Origin: Hoylesella saccharolytica JCM 17484
Lineage (GTDB): Bacteria > Bacteroidota > Bacteroidia > Bacteroidales > Bacteroidaceae
Assembly: GCF_000614205.1 (NCBI RefSeq)
Contig: NZ_BAKN01000013.1
Span: forward strand, 1-64,000
Reading direction: 5' to 3'
Length of the DNA: 64,000 bases
Shown here piece by piece: positions 44,768-54,209 of this stretch. The translations under genes and the position numbers were made by a program. The number at the start of each line of letters is the position of its first letter. Within the stretch, counting starts at the first letter, position 1. The notes under the pieces were generated by a model that saw only the letters and a program-made list of their open reading frames with translations, had not been told where the DNA came from and made no database searches.

Positions 44768-45961
44768 TTACTCAATTACTTTTACCATATTCAGTTCTGT
44801 GATTTTCTCATCGGGGCTTACTTTAGCTTTTATACGATATTTGGTTTCTTTATCGCTTGTGCCATCATCGTATTCAACCTTTTGAAGCGCAGAGAAATCT
44901 ACGTTATATTCGTATTCATCAGTTCCGATTTCTCTTTTAGTAATCTTAAAATCATTGTTGGTACGCCAGTGCATTGATGTAATGTTATCTTTGTACAGTT
45001 TGTTTAGAAAAGCGATAACATCGCTTTTCCCTGCCCCTGTTTTGCTTAAAAAAGTTGTCATATAATCACTTACCGACGATAATAACGCCTCTTCATCTCG
45101 GGCATTGATGCTTTGAAAGAAGTTCCTAAAAACTAATCCGATCATCTCTTTCTCTTTTGGTGTAATCGTTTTAGCCTTTTCTGTGTTCATATTCGTATTA
45201 GCTTCGTCAATATGTTCTCCGTTAGGATGCTTGCCGATATACGATTTATAGGCTTCCAAAGTATTTGTTGATGAGGCTAGAGCCCAATCTATAGAGTCTA
45301 TCTTATGTATGGCTTCGGCTTTGTGAATACTATTGGGATATTGCTGTATATATAATTCTAATGCTGTCTTAGAACCACTTACAACGGCATTAGTCCATTC
45401 CATATCCGCCTGTTTTAGCTTGTTCAGTAAGTCAGTAATCTTAGCCCTACGTTCTGGTGCCGCATCTTTGTAGTTGTCCAAATACGATTGTAGTACCACG
45501 GAGTCATTACAGTTTAAGGCATATTCGTAGGCCTCCCGCTCTCTGTCGCTACCTGCATTAGTGTAAAAATAAAACCAAACAGCGCCCGCAAGTAGTGCGA
45601 CAACAAGCGATACAATAAGAATACTAAGTTTCTTCTTATTGCTATCGACTGGTGGGATAGGATTTGCCGGTGGGGTAGATGTATGGTTTGTACTTGTTAT
45701 TGTTTGTTCTCCCGTCTGTACATTGGTTGTTTCAGTAGAGGTAAAGGGTGTATTCTGCTGTTGTGTTGGAGTAGAAGAGAGTTCTGTATTTGCCATTGGT
45801 CGGTGATGACAATGCGGACATTCTGCCTGATCTTTGAAATAAATATCACCGCATCGGGCACACCTTACTATATTATTGATAATCTCTACGCCGCATGAAG
45901 GGCATACATGTGCCTTGTCACTAATTTGATGACCGCACTCAGGACATTTTATAATTGCCAT
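44768..45961 (-). CDS. Zinc-ribbon membrane protein with helical repeats
   Basis: A 397-residue protein with two N-terminal zinc-ribbon pairs (CPECGHQIS, CPSCGVEI, then CARCGDIYF, CPHCHHRP; first 55 residues), a Thr/Pro-rich linker, one membrane helix (LSILIVSLVVALLAGAVWFYFY, about 115-137) and a periplasmic part with TPR-like repeats of the pattern SYLDNYKDAAPERRAKI / YIQQYPNSIHKAEAI / YIGKHPNGEHIDEA. The C-terminal 100 residues resemble an NTF2-like or lipoprotein-associated fold. Bacteroidetes have many such ribbon-linker-anchor proteins; function is not known. Confidence 0.85.
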   Translation of the reverse strand: MAIIKCPECGHQISDKAHVCPSCGVEIINNIVRCARCGDIYFKDQAECPHCHHRPMANTELSSTPTQQQNTPFTSTETTNVQTGEQTITSTNHTSTPPANPIPPVDSNKKKLSILIVSLVVALLAGAVWFYFYTNAGSDREREAYEYALNCNDSVVLQSYLDNYKDAAPERRAKITDLLNKLKQADMEWTNAVVSGSKTALELYIQQYPNSIHKAEAIHKIDSIDWALASSTNTLEAYKSYIGKHPNGEHIDEANTNMNTEKAKTITPKEKEMIGLVFRNFFQSINARDEEALLSSVSDYMTTFLSKTGAGKSDVIAFLNKLYKDNITSMHWRTNNDFKITKREIGTDEYEYNVDFSALQKVEYDDGTSDKETKYRIKAKVSPDEKITELNMVKVIE

Positions 45962-46014
45962 AATGTATTTGTGTTTTGTATTTTTATTACTATTATACTG
46001 ATTTCATTTTCTTT

Positions 46015-46719
46015 TTATTTCGATTCATGCCGAAATCTAATTTCTCGTAGGCCATGACTTTTCAAAAATCTACTTTTATCAACAAATCCGTTGATACCAT
46101 TGATCTTTCCTTTTCCGGTATATTGCCACATTGTGATGTCTCGTTCATCTTTCAATACCGGCTCCTGCCCGTTGTATTGGGCAATCATTAATGGATATTC
46201 GTCTAGCTTACCTTGAAGATGCGCATTGTAAAAGTTGGTAAATGTATAAATTAAAGGCTTCTGTTTATAGGCATCTTCAACTAATTCCAGAAATTTTCTC
46301 AATGAGTCGCAGAAGGCTTCTGTACTCAGTCCGCTTTTGGTTTCTACGTCAATCATCGGGATTAGGTCTTGATCTACTGGTCTACATTGGGTCATAAAGT
46401 TTTCCAATTGCTTTTGCAGATTAGTTTTAGGACGAAAAAAATGATATGACCCTACTTTTAGTCCGTAGCTGTGAGCTAATTCAATATTCCGTGCATATCG
46501 CGGATCGATGCGGTCTCCACCTTCCGTCGCCTTTATATATACATAGGCCATCTTTGTATTTTCACCGATGATCTCCCAAAACACTTGCCCTTGATAGTGG
46601 CTGATGTCTATGCCGTGAATGTGGTTACAGGTATCTTCACATTGTATATAAACATTGTCTTCGGCGCTTGTTGTGGTGAAATTAAATAGGGCCAATAGTA
46701 AAACCGATAATTTATTCAT
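46015..46719 (-). CDS. GH25 muramidase (lysozyme-like)
   Basis: Secreted N,O-diacetylmuramidase-type enzyme of about 234 residues. The fold motifs are GIDISHYQGQVFW (first catalytic-site Asp), VYIKATEGG, VGSYHFFRP and PMIDVET (the acid pair DxE), with QYTGKG near the end. I choose the ATG at 46719 (MNKLSVLLLALF, a clean signal peptide) because the TATCTTTG -7 element at 46733-46726 covers the ATG at 46728. The predicted RNA start (near 46721) then leaves almost no leader. Target may be rival or own peptidoglycan. Confidence 0.9.
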   Translation of the reverse strand: MNKLSVLLLALFNFTTTSAEDNVYIQCEDTCNHIHGIDISHYQGQVFWEIIGENTKMAYVYIKATEGGDRIDPRYARNIELAHSYGLKVGSYHFFRPKTNLQKQLENFMTQCRPVDQDLIPMIDVETKSGLSTEAFCDSLRKFLELVEDAYKQKPLIYTFTNFYNAHLQGKLDEYPLMIAQYNGQEPVLKDERDITMWQYTGKGKINGINGFVDKSRFLKSHGLREIRFRHESK

Positions 46720-46838
46720 ATTTTGCAAAGATACAAAAAAGATAATACACCTAAACAGCTTACTTTGTACTATTGGTAGATTTTAGCAAATACACAGGCC
46801 ATATAACCCTTCAAAGGGAGGATGTTATGGTGAAGGAT

Positions 46839-48128
46839 TTAACTAAACTTCTTAGGGTATCTAAATAGAATAGCGAATATTGTCATCAAGCCGATGGCGA
46901 AAGGATAATATAGATAAGGAATAATGTAAATGGGATTGAGTCGCGCTAAGCCTGCAGCCATCAATATCTGTGCTCCGTACGGAATAATACCCTGTGCACA
47001 GCACGACATCGTGTCAAGTATGCTAGCGCTTTTACGGCTGTCTACTCCATAACGGTCTGAAATTTTCTTTGCAATCCCACCCACTGTAATAATTGAAACT
47101 GTATTATTAGCTGTACAAACATCGACAACTGCAACTAACAAAGCTATGGAAAATTCAGCTCCACGCTTACCATTGATGTGACTTATTAGTTTGCTAATAA
47201 TATAATCTATACCACCGTTCATCCGTATTATTTCCAGCATTCCACCTGCCAACATTGTGATAATTATCAGTTCGCCCATACCAATGATGCCATTGCCCAT
47301 TGAATGAAACCATCCATAAACATCGTAAGCCCCTCCGGAGATACCTATTATCCCCGTCATGGCGATGCCCAGTGTAAGTACAGCCATCACGTTTAGACCT
47401 AGTATGGCGGTTACAAAGACGATGAGATAGGGTAGAATATGGATATAGTTGATATGTTCAATCTTTTCCGGTCCGTGTATGTTTAAACCTATAAAAATAT
47501 ACGCAATGAAGATGATAACGGCTGCGGGTAATACGATGTGGATGTTAACCAAAAACTTATCTTTCATTCTACATCCTTGTGTATGAGTTGCAGCCACTGT
47601 TGTATCTGAAATAAACGAAAGGTTATCTCCGAAAAACGAGCCCCCTACAACTATCGCTGCCATCAATGCGGTATCTGTTCCTGTAGATTGGGCGATACCT
47701 GTTGAGATGGGAATAAGTGCCACAATAGTACCCACACTTGTACCTATGGAAATCGAAATGAGGCATGCAGCTAGAAAGATTCCGGCTAAAAGCAGATTGC
47801 TTGGTAGCACATTCAAGGTGAAATTTACGGTTGCATCAATACTACCCATCTCTTTTGCTGCGTTTGCAAATGCTCCTGCTAGCACAAAAATCCATAACAT
47901 CAGCATCATATTATTGGTGCCCGCACCCTTGCTGAAAACATTGATACGCTCAGCTAACGGCTTCTTTTCGGAGGTGGCAATTGCGTAAATGCTTGAAATC
48001 ATAAATGCCACCGTTATGGGGACTTTGTAAAAATCTGCCGCAATAATAGAAGTAACAAGGTATAAAACAATAAATACGATGAGTGGACTTAATGCTAAAA
48101 TACCTCTTTTATTATTTATCTCTGCCAT
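46839..48128 (-). CDS. NhaC-family Na+/H+ antiporter
   Basis: A 429-residue inner-membrane protein with about 11-12 helices of the Na_H_antiporter (NhaC) type. SISIGTSVGTIVALIPI, GGSFFGDNLSFISDTTVAA, and the C-terminal DVCTANNTVSIITVGGIAKKI and LDTMSCCAQGIIPYGAQIL segments are diagnostic; the SFFGDNLSFISDT acidic residues are the usual ion site. It lies 57 bases downstream of a LacI-type regulator on the same strand, which may control it. Substrate could also be another cation or organic anion within this family. Confidence 0.93.
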   Translation of the reverse strand: MAEINNKRGILALSPLIVFIVLYLVTSIIAADFYKVPITVAFMISSIYAIATSEKKPLAERINVFSKGAGTNNMMLMLWIFVLAGAFANAAKEMGSIDATVNFTLNVLPSNLLLAGIFLAACLISISIGTSVGTIVALIPISTGIAQSTGTDTALMAAIVVGGSFFGDNLSFISDTTVAATHTQGCRMKDKFLVNIHIVLPAAVIIFIAYIFIGLNIHGPEKIEHINYIHILPYLIVFVTAILGLNVMAVLTLGIAMTGIIGISGGAYDVYGWFHSMGNGIIGMGELIIITMLAGGMLEIIRMNGGIDYIISKLISHINGKRGAEFSIALLVAVVDVCTANNTVSIITVGGIAKKISDRYGVDSRKSASILDTMSCCAQGIIPYGAQILMAAGLARLNPIYIIPYLYYPFAIGLMTIFAILFRYPKKFS

Positions 48129-48185
48129 TTATCATTACTTATAGTTAATGCTTTTACAGCAATATGATATGTGTATAGGCAAAAT

Positions 48186-49250
48186 TTATAACTGTGTTCT
48201 TCTATAAAAGTCTACATTTTCTTTGGTAAGTAGTTCTATTGGCATATAGTTCACAGGGTCAACTTTCTTTTTCAGAACGATAGCCCTAAATAATGTGTCA
48301 ATGCAGGCATAGCCTTGCATATAGGCATGTTGTGCTATGAGGAATGATATGCTACCTTGTCTCAGGCATTCTGCATTTTTTCCGACCATGTCATAACCCA
48401 TAATTTGCACACCTCTTCGATTGGTATGCAGCAAAAACTCACCTACAATATGGGCTTTTGAGTTAAAAGTAATGCAGTGGTGAATCTGCGAATGGTTGCT
48501 GAAAAAATCTTCCAAAATTTCTTTATATTCATTTTTCCCACTCTCAAGAGGTAGATGTACCTCATGAATTTTTATGTTTGGAAAATGGTCGTGCATGTAA
48601 TGTTTAAAGCCGGTTTCCCGATTATCTTGTTGTTTACTTACCACTTTACCGTCTTTGGTCTGCTTCATCAGCATAATTTCTTTTTCATTTCCCGCAATCA
48701 GCATTAATATTTTTGCTGCAAAATATCCACTGGCGAAAGAGTCTTGACCATAAAAAGCCAATGGACGAAGGTCGGGCATATATGAGTCTAACATAACAAA
48801 GGGGATATTTTGCTCGTGTAATTTTTCTGTAAAATGGCGTGTGTTATCCAATTCAAGAGGCACCACAACTACTCCATCCGGTTTTAACGACAAACAATAA
48901 GTATATTGACTTATGAATGTAGTGGTGTCAAATCGGTCGTAAAAAATAATTTCAACGTTGATGTGAAAGTCGCGTCTTACTTCTGCTGCCTTTAATGCGC
49001 CCTCTTCAATCTCTTCCCAATAGGCTTCCGATTCATGTTTAGGGATGAACAAATAAAACTTATACGATTTGTTATGAGCTAGTGCACTAGCGTACATATT
49101 TGGTTGATAGTTAATCTCATTAAGTACTTTCTCCACCTTTTCTCTTGCTGTTTTCGATATGTTGGGCCTGTTGTGAAGCACTCTGTCTACTGTTCCTACC
49201 GATACACCGGCCATCAAGGCGATATCTTTAATTCTTATTTTGTCGTTCAT
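48186..49250 (-). CDS. LacI-family transcriptional regulator
   Basis: A 354-residue repressor or activator with an N-terminal HTH (IRIKDIALMAGVSVGTVDRVLHNRPNIS, a split of about 28 residues) followed by a periplasmic-binding-protein-like effector domain (from YKFYLFIPKHES). Effector side chains are not conserved enough to name a ligand; Bacteroidetes members of this form often sense sugars. It precedes the NhaC gene and may regulate it or itself. The -7 element TATTTTTG is at 49338-49331 (minus). Confidence 0.92.
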   Translation of the reverse strand: MNDKIRIKDIALMAGVSVGTVDRVLHNRPNISKTAREKVEKVLNEINYQPNMYASALAHNKSYKFYLFIPKHESEAYWEEIEEGALKAAEVRRDFHINVEIIFYDRFDTTTFISQYTYCLSLKPDGVVVVPLELDNTRHFTEKLHEQNIPFVMLDSYMPDLRPLAFYGQDSFASGYFAAKILMLIAGNEKEIMLMKQTKDGKVVSKQQDNRETGFKHYMHDHFPNIKIHEVHLPLESGKNEYKEILEDFFSNHSQIHHCITFNSKAHIVGEFLLHTNRRGVQIMGYDMVGKNAECLRQGSISFLIAQHAYMQGYACIDTLFRAIVLKKKVDPVNYMPIELLTKENVDFYRRTQL

Positions 49251-49763
49251 TTCTGTTGATGCTATGGGAAAAATAATGTAAACTGGATCGGATATTATAT
49301 TAAATTACTTGAATACAAGTCCGATTTGTGCAAAAATACAAATTTAAGTTGAATAATGGATTGAAGGTGCTGTCTTTTCATTGTGAAATAAGTAGATTTT
49401 AAATGAAAGGATACGGATTATAGCTTATGGAGAAAGTTTAAAAATAAAGGATTATAACAAGTATTTCATTCAAAACTGATTGGCTTGTGGGAAGAGGTGA
49501 TGGCAAACAAAACAAACGGTGGATGTAAAGTTAGAACTAGGTGGCGTTGATAAGTTTAGAACCGCATTTTTATTTCCGTAATATCATAAAATGTAGGTAT
49601 TGTCTTGTTTGTTGAGTTATTGTAATTTTGCAGCGCATTTTAAGAAATATAGATTAAAATCGCACTTGACGACGGTAATAACTCGTTTTTTCGTATAAAA
49701 AGACTGCAATGCCTTTCGATTTATCCACTGGTGAGATATCAATTTTTTTAAAAAATAATTAAT
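49251..49763. other. Divergent intergenic region, LacI gene / BspA-like gene
   Basis: No gene is supported. It contains a TATTTTTG minus -7 element (49338-49331) and a TAATTTTG plus -7 element (49623-49630) with ATTG about 20 bases upstream, which would give a leader of about 125 bases for the BspA-like gene. No repeat or hairpin of note. Confidence 0.55.
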
Positions 49764-51175
49764 ATGAAAAGAATTTTACGAACCATTCTGTTTTTTGCTG
49801 CTTTGCCAGCTATCTTTTCCGCTTCTGCTACCGGACAGACCCCGACTCACATTGTAGGGAATTTCCCAACAACTGTTCAGGAAACACCTACGCCTATTCC
49901 TTATGGCGTGAAAATCGAGAATCATATTGTAGTGAAATGGCCTGCTGAGTTGATTCCGGCAGACGGTAGGGTGGTTCTTGAAGAAGGGATCGTGGGTATT
50001 GGCGAGAGAGCTTTTGCAGAAACACCGCTGCATCATATCATTTTCCCTTCTACGCTTCGTACTATTTCCAAGGAAGCATTCTTTGGCTGTAACCGACTGC
50101 AAGCCATCGTGGTTCCTGAGGGAACGGAAACGATGGGTGAGAGTGCCTTTGAGCAATGCCATGCCTTGGTGGGTGTGTCGTTACCGTCTACACTCCGTGA
50201 GATACCCATTAAAGCATTCGTTTATTGTTCTAAGCTCAAGAATGTGCAACTTAAGGAAGGGCTTACACTTTTGGGTGAGAGTGCGTTCAATAGCTGTTCA
50301 TCGTTGCAGAAGATCACTTTGCCTACCTCTATTGAGGCAATTGGCAGCGATGCCTTTAAGGGTTGCATAGCGTTAGAGACGATAATAATTCCCGAAAAGG
50401 TGACAGAGCTGAAGGATAACATCTTTAACGAATGCACTTCGCTCACCAATGTGCAACTTCCTCCTAGCATCAAGGGCATTGGTCGCTCGGCTTTCTACAA
50501 CTGTACTTCGCTGAAAAGCATTGATTTTCCGACCAGTTTGAAAACCATTGATGGACTATCGTTTTACGGTTGCAAGGCCTTGACATCGGTTGAGACACCC
50601 GAAGGCTTGCAATTGCTGGGTGCTTCGGCCTTTGAGGAGTGCACTTCGCTCACCAACGTTGTGCTTCGCAAAGGCTTTACGGAGTTTAACGCCAAAACAT
50701 TCAAGGGCTGTAAGGCGCTGAAACAAGTGGTTGTGCCCGACGGAGTAACGAAATTGACAAACTATGTCTTCCAATATTGCACACAATTGGAAAGCGTTGT
50801 GTTACCCACCACCCTTGAACGGATTGGTCTTAATGCCTTTGCAAATTGCTCGAAACTCTCTAAAGTCACTTGCTATGCTCCGGTTCCGCCCACGCTTATG
50901 GGTAATGTGTTCAATAAAACACCCAATGGTAAGGCCTTGTTTGTACCCGCAGGCAGCATCGAACAGTATAAAGCAGCAACTAATTGGGGAGCTCCGAGTT
51001 TTGCAACCGTTACGTCTGGGGTTTCACATGTTGATGCTTCGACGCAAACACAACAAGAGAACGATAGTCGACAAGGCATTTATAACTTACAAGGAGTGCA
51101 TCTGGCGAGGCCGAAGTCTTTCCCTCGCTTCCTGCCGGAATCTATGTCGTAAACGGGAAAAAACTGATGAAATGA
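49764..51175 (+). pseudogene. BspA-like leucine-rich-repeat surface protein, frameshift near C-terminus
   Basis: Secreted protein with signal peptide (FFAALPAIFSASATG) and about 14 BspA/LRR_5-type repeats of about 23 residues (consensus AF.gC.sL..v.lP.sl..I). BspA-type proteins bind host fibronectin and fibrinogen or mediate coaggregation. The frame at 49764 stops at 51152 with a tail that breaks off in GVHLARPKSFP. Another frame, offset by one missing base near 51100-51115, carries the lost end: LPAGIYVVNGKKLMK with TGA at 51173-51175, a typical T9SS sorting tail. The predicted product without the extra base would lack this tail and stay periplasmic or lose surface anchoring. Confidence 0.9.
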
Positions 51176-51188
51176 TAACCGCTGGAAA

Positions 51189-53516
51189 ATGAACAGAACT
51201 TTATTTCTCTTTCTGCTCCTCTTTCTTTGCCATGGGCTCTCTGCTAAGCACGTCACTTCGGCGAAAGCACAACGTATGGCCATACAATTTCTTCAGGAGG
51301 TCAAGAAAGATACTCGTGCTACGGGGCGTGCATCCGATGTAAAACAGGTTCAATACGACAGTAAGTCGTGTTATATTTTCAATGTAGGAAAACGTGAAGG
51401 TTTTGTCGTTGTATCTACAGACGACCGTATGGAGCAAATCTTGGGCTACTCTACGACGGGGCATTTTGATGCAACCAGTCTTCCTACCGATCTGCAATGG
51501 TGGATTACTTGCTACGATGAACAGATGGAACGTTTACCTCTTGTTCCTGCCACTCGCACCGTAACCCATACTAATCCTACCCGTGCACGTATCGAACCAT
51601 TGGTTTCTACCCGTTGGGATCAGGGTAAGCCCTACAATTTAAAGGCTCCGAAGGTGGGTAATATGCTCACTTACACTGGTTGTGTAGCCACTGCTGTAGC
51701 GCAGTTGCTTTATTATCATCGTTGTCCTGCCGCCTCTACCACAGCCATACCTGCCTATACTACAACGACGAAGAGGCTTCCCATGCCTCAGCTACCTGCA
51801 ACCACGTTCGATTGGAATAAGATACGCCCTATCTATGGTGAAAATGAAACCGGAGAAAGTGCTGAAGAAGTAGCAAAGTTGATGCTTTACTGCGGACAGG
51901 CAATGAAGATGGATTACAACACCGACGGTTCTGGGGCCTATGTAAATGAAGAAGTCTTTTCCAAATACTTCGGATTTGCCACCGGCACGCGCGAGGTTTC
52001 ACGTTCAGCTTACACGTTGGTTGCATGGGACAGGCTGATCTACGACGAGTTGGAAGCCCGTCGACCTGTTCTCTATACGGGTGGAAAGGTGAGTGGAGCG
52101 CACGCATTTGTTTGCGATGGATACGATGGTAACGGTTATTTCCATATCAATTGGGGCTGGGGAGGACAGTCGGATGGCTACTTCAAACTCTCAATTCTCA
52201 ATCCATCTGACCAGGGAGCGGGCAGCAGTAGCGGAGCGGATGGTTACACTCTTTCGCAAACAGCGTTATTAGGACTTAGTACTACACCCGTGATTGTTGA
52301 GCCGGAAACTCAGGATAACCGACTGACAGCTTCGGAAGTATGGCTTTATCAGAAGTACGACACGCGCAAAAAAACATCCGACAACTTCAATGTCACCAAT
52401 TTAGGGCTTTATACCTACAATCTTACTTCAGAGATGAAAAGCTTCGAACTCAATTGGGCTCTGTATAAAGACGATGTCCAATTGCAGACGTTTGCTTCTG
52501 CCAGTATCGACAATCTTAAACCCGAATACCGGGTTTCTACAAATAGCAATCTTTCGTTCGGTGCTAATCTTTCTGATGGAACGTACCGATTGATACCTGT
52601 ATGTCGGCTAAAAGGCGAAACCGAGTGGAAACCTTGTATCGATTCAGACCTCTCTTTCGTTGAGTTAGAGTTGAAAGGGTTACGACTGAACATTAAGTTG
52701 CATAACGATGACGCCGACAAAATGAAACTCAACGACCTGAGTTTCCATGGTAAGCTACGTGTGAATCATCCAGTGGAAGTTCGTTTAAATGTTACTAATG
52801 AGGGGCGGGTGAATAATCCAGAGCTTTATCTTTTTGTTAATGGAAAGTTGGCTTCGGGTACAGGCTCAAGCATCGATCCTGGTAAAACGGGCGATGTCTC
52901 ACTGCATTTCACTCCCTCACAAGCTGGCACTTACCGTATTCGCGTCTGCCAAACTTCAACAGGTCGGCGACTTCTTGCCTCTAAAGAGGTGACTATCACG
53001 GCCGGAAAGATTGCAAAACTGGATCTGAAGGCAACTGTTACCAATGCCAATGCTGCCACCCTAATGTTGAACGATAAAAAAATGCGGTGCCATGTAAATG
53101 TTACTAATCAGGGAACAGAGACCTATGCAGACCCAATTGTGTGTAAACTCTACAAGGTAGTGGGCGAATATGGCTACGGTTTGCAGACGAAAAGTCAAGA
53201 GGTGTCGTTGAATGTCAACGACACCAAGGGCCTAGACTTTGAGTTTGACGAGTTGGAAGATGGCGAACGCTATTTTTTGATCCTCAATTATATTTCGGAA
53301 GACAAGTCTACCGGTGATCTTTACTCTAAGATCTACACGGTATCGGTTACCAATGGTATCTCCACCCCTAATACGATAGATGCTGAACTGCTTTTACCTG
53401 TTTTCAATATTCAGGGCGAACGGATTGCCAGCACCAAGCGGTCGGATATCAATACCTTGCTTGGTACCTTGCCCCGTGGCATTTACATCATTGAGGGGCA
53501 CAAATATAGCAATTGA
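51189..53516 (+). CDS. C10 family cysteine protease, T9SS cargo
   Basis: A 775-residue secreted protease, 13 bases after the BspA-like gene and so probably co-transcribed. Signal peptide LFLLLFLCHGLSA; pro-domain (about 20-130); catalytic Cys165 in TGCVATAVAQ and His305 in GAHAFVCDGYDG, then NWGWGG. The C-terminal beta domains end in LLPVFNIQGERIAS ... LPRGIYIIEGHKYSN, a T9SS tail. It is shorter than its paralogue at 34096 because it has fewer beta-domains. Substrates in relatives include host plasma proteins; here that is inference. Confidence 0.94.
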   Translation: MNRTLFLFLLLFLCHGLSAKHVTSAKAQRMAIQFLQEVKKDTRATGRASDVKQVQYDSKSCYIFNVGKREGFVVVSTDDRMEQILGYSTTGHFDATSLPTDLQWWITCYDEQMERLPLVPATRTVTHTNPTRARIEPLVSTRWDQGKPYNLKAPKVGNMLTYTGCVATAVAQLLYYHRCPAASTTAIPAYTTTTKRLPMPQLPATTFDWNKIRPIYGENETGESAEEVAKLMLYCGQAMKMDYNTDGSGAYVNEEVFSKYFGFATGTREVSRSAYTLVAWDRLIYDELEARRPVLYTGGKVSGAHAFVCDGYDGNGYFHINWGWGGQSDGYFKLSILNPSDQGAGSSSGADGYTLSQTALLGLSTTPVIVEPETQDNRLTASEVWLYQKYDTRKKTSDNFNVTNLGLYTYNLTSEMKSFELNWALYKDDVQLQTFASASIDNLKPEYRVSTNSNLSFGANLSDGTYRLIPVCRLKGETEWKPCIDSDLSFVELELKGLRLNIKLHNDDADKMKLNDLSFHGKLRVNHPVEVRLNVTNEGRVNNPELYLFVNGKLASGTGSSIDPGKTGDVSLHFTPSQAGTYRIRVCQTSTGRRLLASKEVTITAGKIAKLDLKATVTNANAATLMLNDKKMRCHVNVTNQGTETYADPIVCKLYKVVGEYGYGLQTKSQEVSLNVNDTKGLDFEFDELEDGERYFLILNYISEDKSTGDLYSKIYTVSVTNGISTPNTIDAELLLPVFNIQGERIASTKRSDINTLLGTLPRGIYIIEGHKYSN

Positions 53517-53538
53517 CGTTTTTCCCCTTTCCACTCAC

Positions 53539-53589
53539 AGACGCCATCTGTTTTGCTCCATCGGGCAACAGATGGCGTCTCCATTTTTT
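53539..53589 (+). terminator. Terminator of the BspA-like / C10 operon
   Basis: AGACGCCATCTG (53539-53550) pairs with CAGATGGCGTCT (53569-53580) and is followed by CCATTTTTTTT. Strong rho-independent form, 23 bases past the stop. Confidence 0.92.
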
Positions 53590-53690
53590 TTACTTTTGCA
53601 AATGTCTGGTTGAGAGACTGTTGTAAGAATATTCTCTGGTCAGTTTTCAGTATATTAGATCTTGCATGCTATTTCCTTAGCTTTTAAGAT

Positions 53691-53778
53691 GCAAAACCTA
53701 TGGTTTTAGACTGTGAAAGCATAGGTTTTGCAAGCTAAAACCTATGCTTTTGTAAGCCAAAAGATATGCTTTTAGAGT
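53691..53778. repeat. 22-bp periodic repeat array, copy C (4 units)
   Basis: Units start at 53691, 53713, 53735 and 53757, each 22 bp. Cores: AAAACCTATGGTTTT, GAAAGCATAGGTTTT, AAAACCTATGCTTTT, AAAAGATATGCTTTT. A weakly matching fifth unit may precede at 53669. Lies between the C10 terminator and the kdgK promoter. Confidence 0.88.
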
Positions 53779-53891
53779 TTTTGAGTGCATGAAAAGAATA
53801 TCAGATTTTATAAAATATTTGTAACAGATTGAATAACAGTGATTTTGGATAGCGTAAAAGTTGATTATTTATGAACGAATAAACACTTTCT

Positions 53892-54161
53892 ATGTTGTTA
53901 GCATTACTTTGAGTTCTCTTCTTGTTACTTAACGGTTGTGAGAATAACAAATCTGCAGTATTCTTAATGAGTAGTAATGTAGTAAAGCATAAAAGTAGGA
54001 AAATAGGATATATGAAATTTAGCGTTATTGATCTAGTTAAGAACTGTTTTATATGTTTTTCTCACTGTGTTATCGTACACTGTAAGGATGATAGTCCGTA
54101 TTCAAGATTTTTCTTTCCGGACTCCCGTTATTTCAAAATAATCCTTATATTTGCACAGTAA
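53892..54161 (+). pseudogene. Possible decayed lipoprotein
   Basis: From ATG 53892 the frame gives MLLALL, a TGA, then VLFLLLNGCENNKS, which looks like a lipoprotein signal (lipobox LLNGC) broken by a stop codon. After that the frame stays open to 54161 with no recognised domain. A remnant of a small lipoprotein is plausible; chance is also possible. It sits in a region that otherwise holds repeat copy C and the kdgK promoter. Confidence 0.3.
54146..54153 (+). promoter_or_regulatory. -7 element of the kdgK-kdgA operon
   Basis: TATATTTG matches TAnnTTTG; a leader of about 50 bases precedes the ATG at 54210. The -33 is not clear. Confidence 0.5.
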
Positions 54162-54209
54162 ACAATAATTAAATCTATTCAAAATTCAATTTATTAGAAA
54201 GAATACATT

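Noticed and set aside
53892..54161. Full-length decayed gene at 53.9 kb
   Set aside because: Only a broken lipobox is suggestive; the rest has no domain, so it is listed as low-confidence only.
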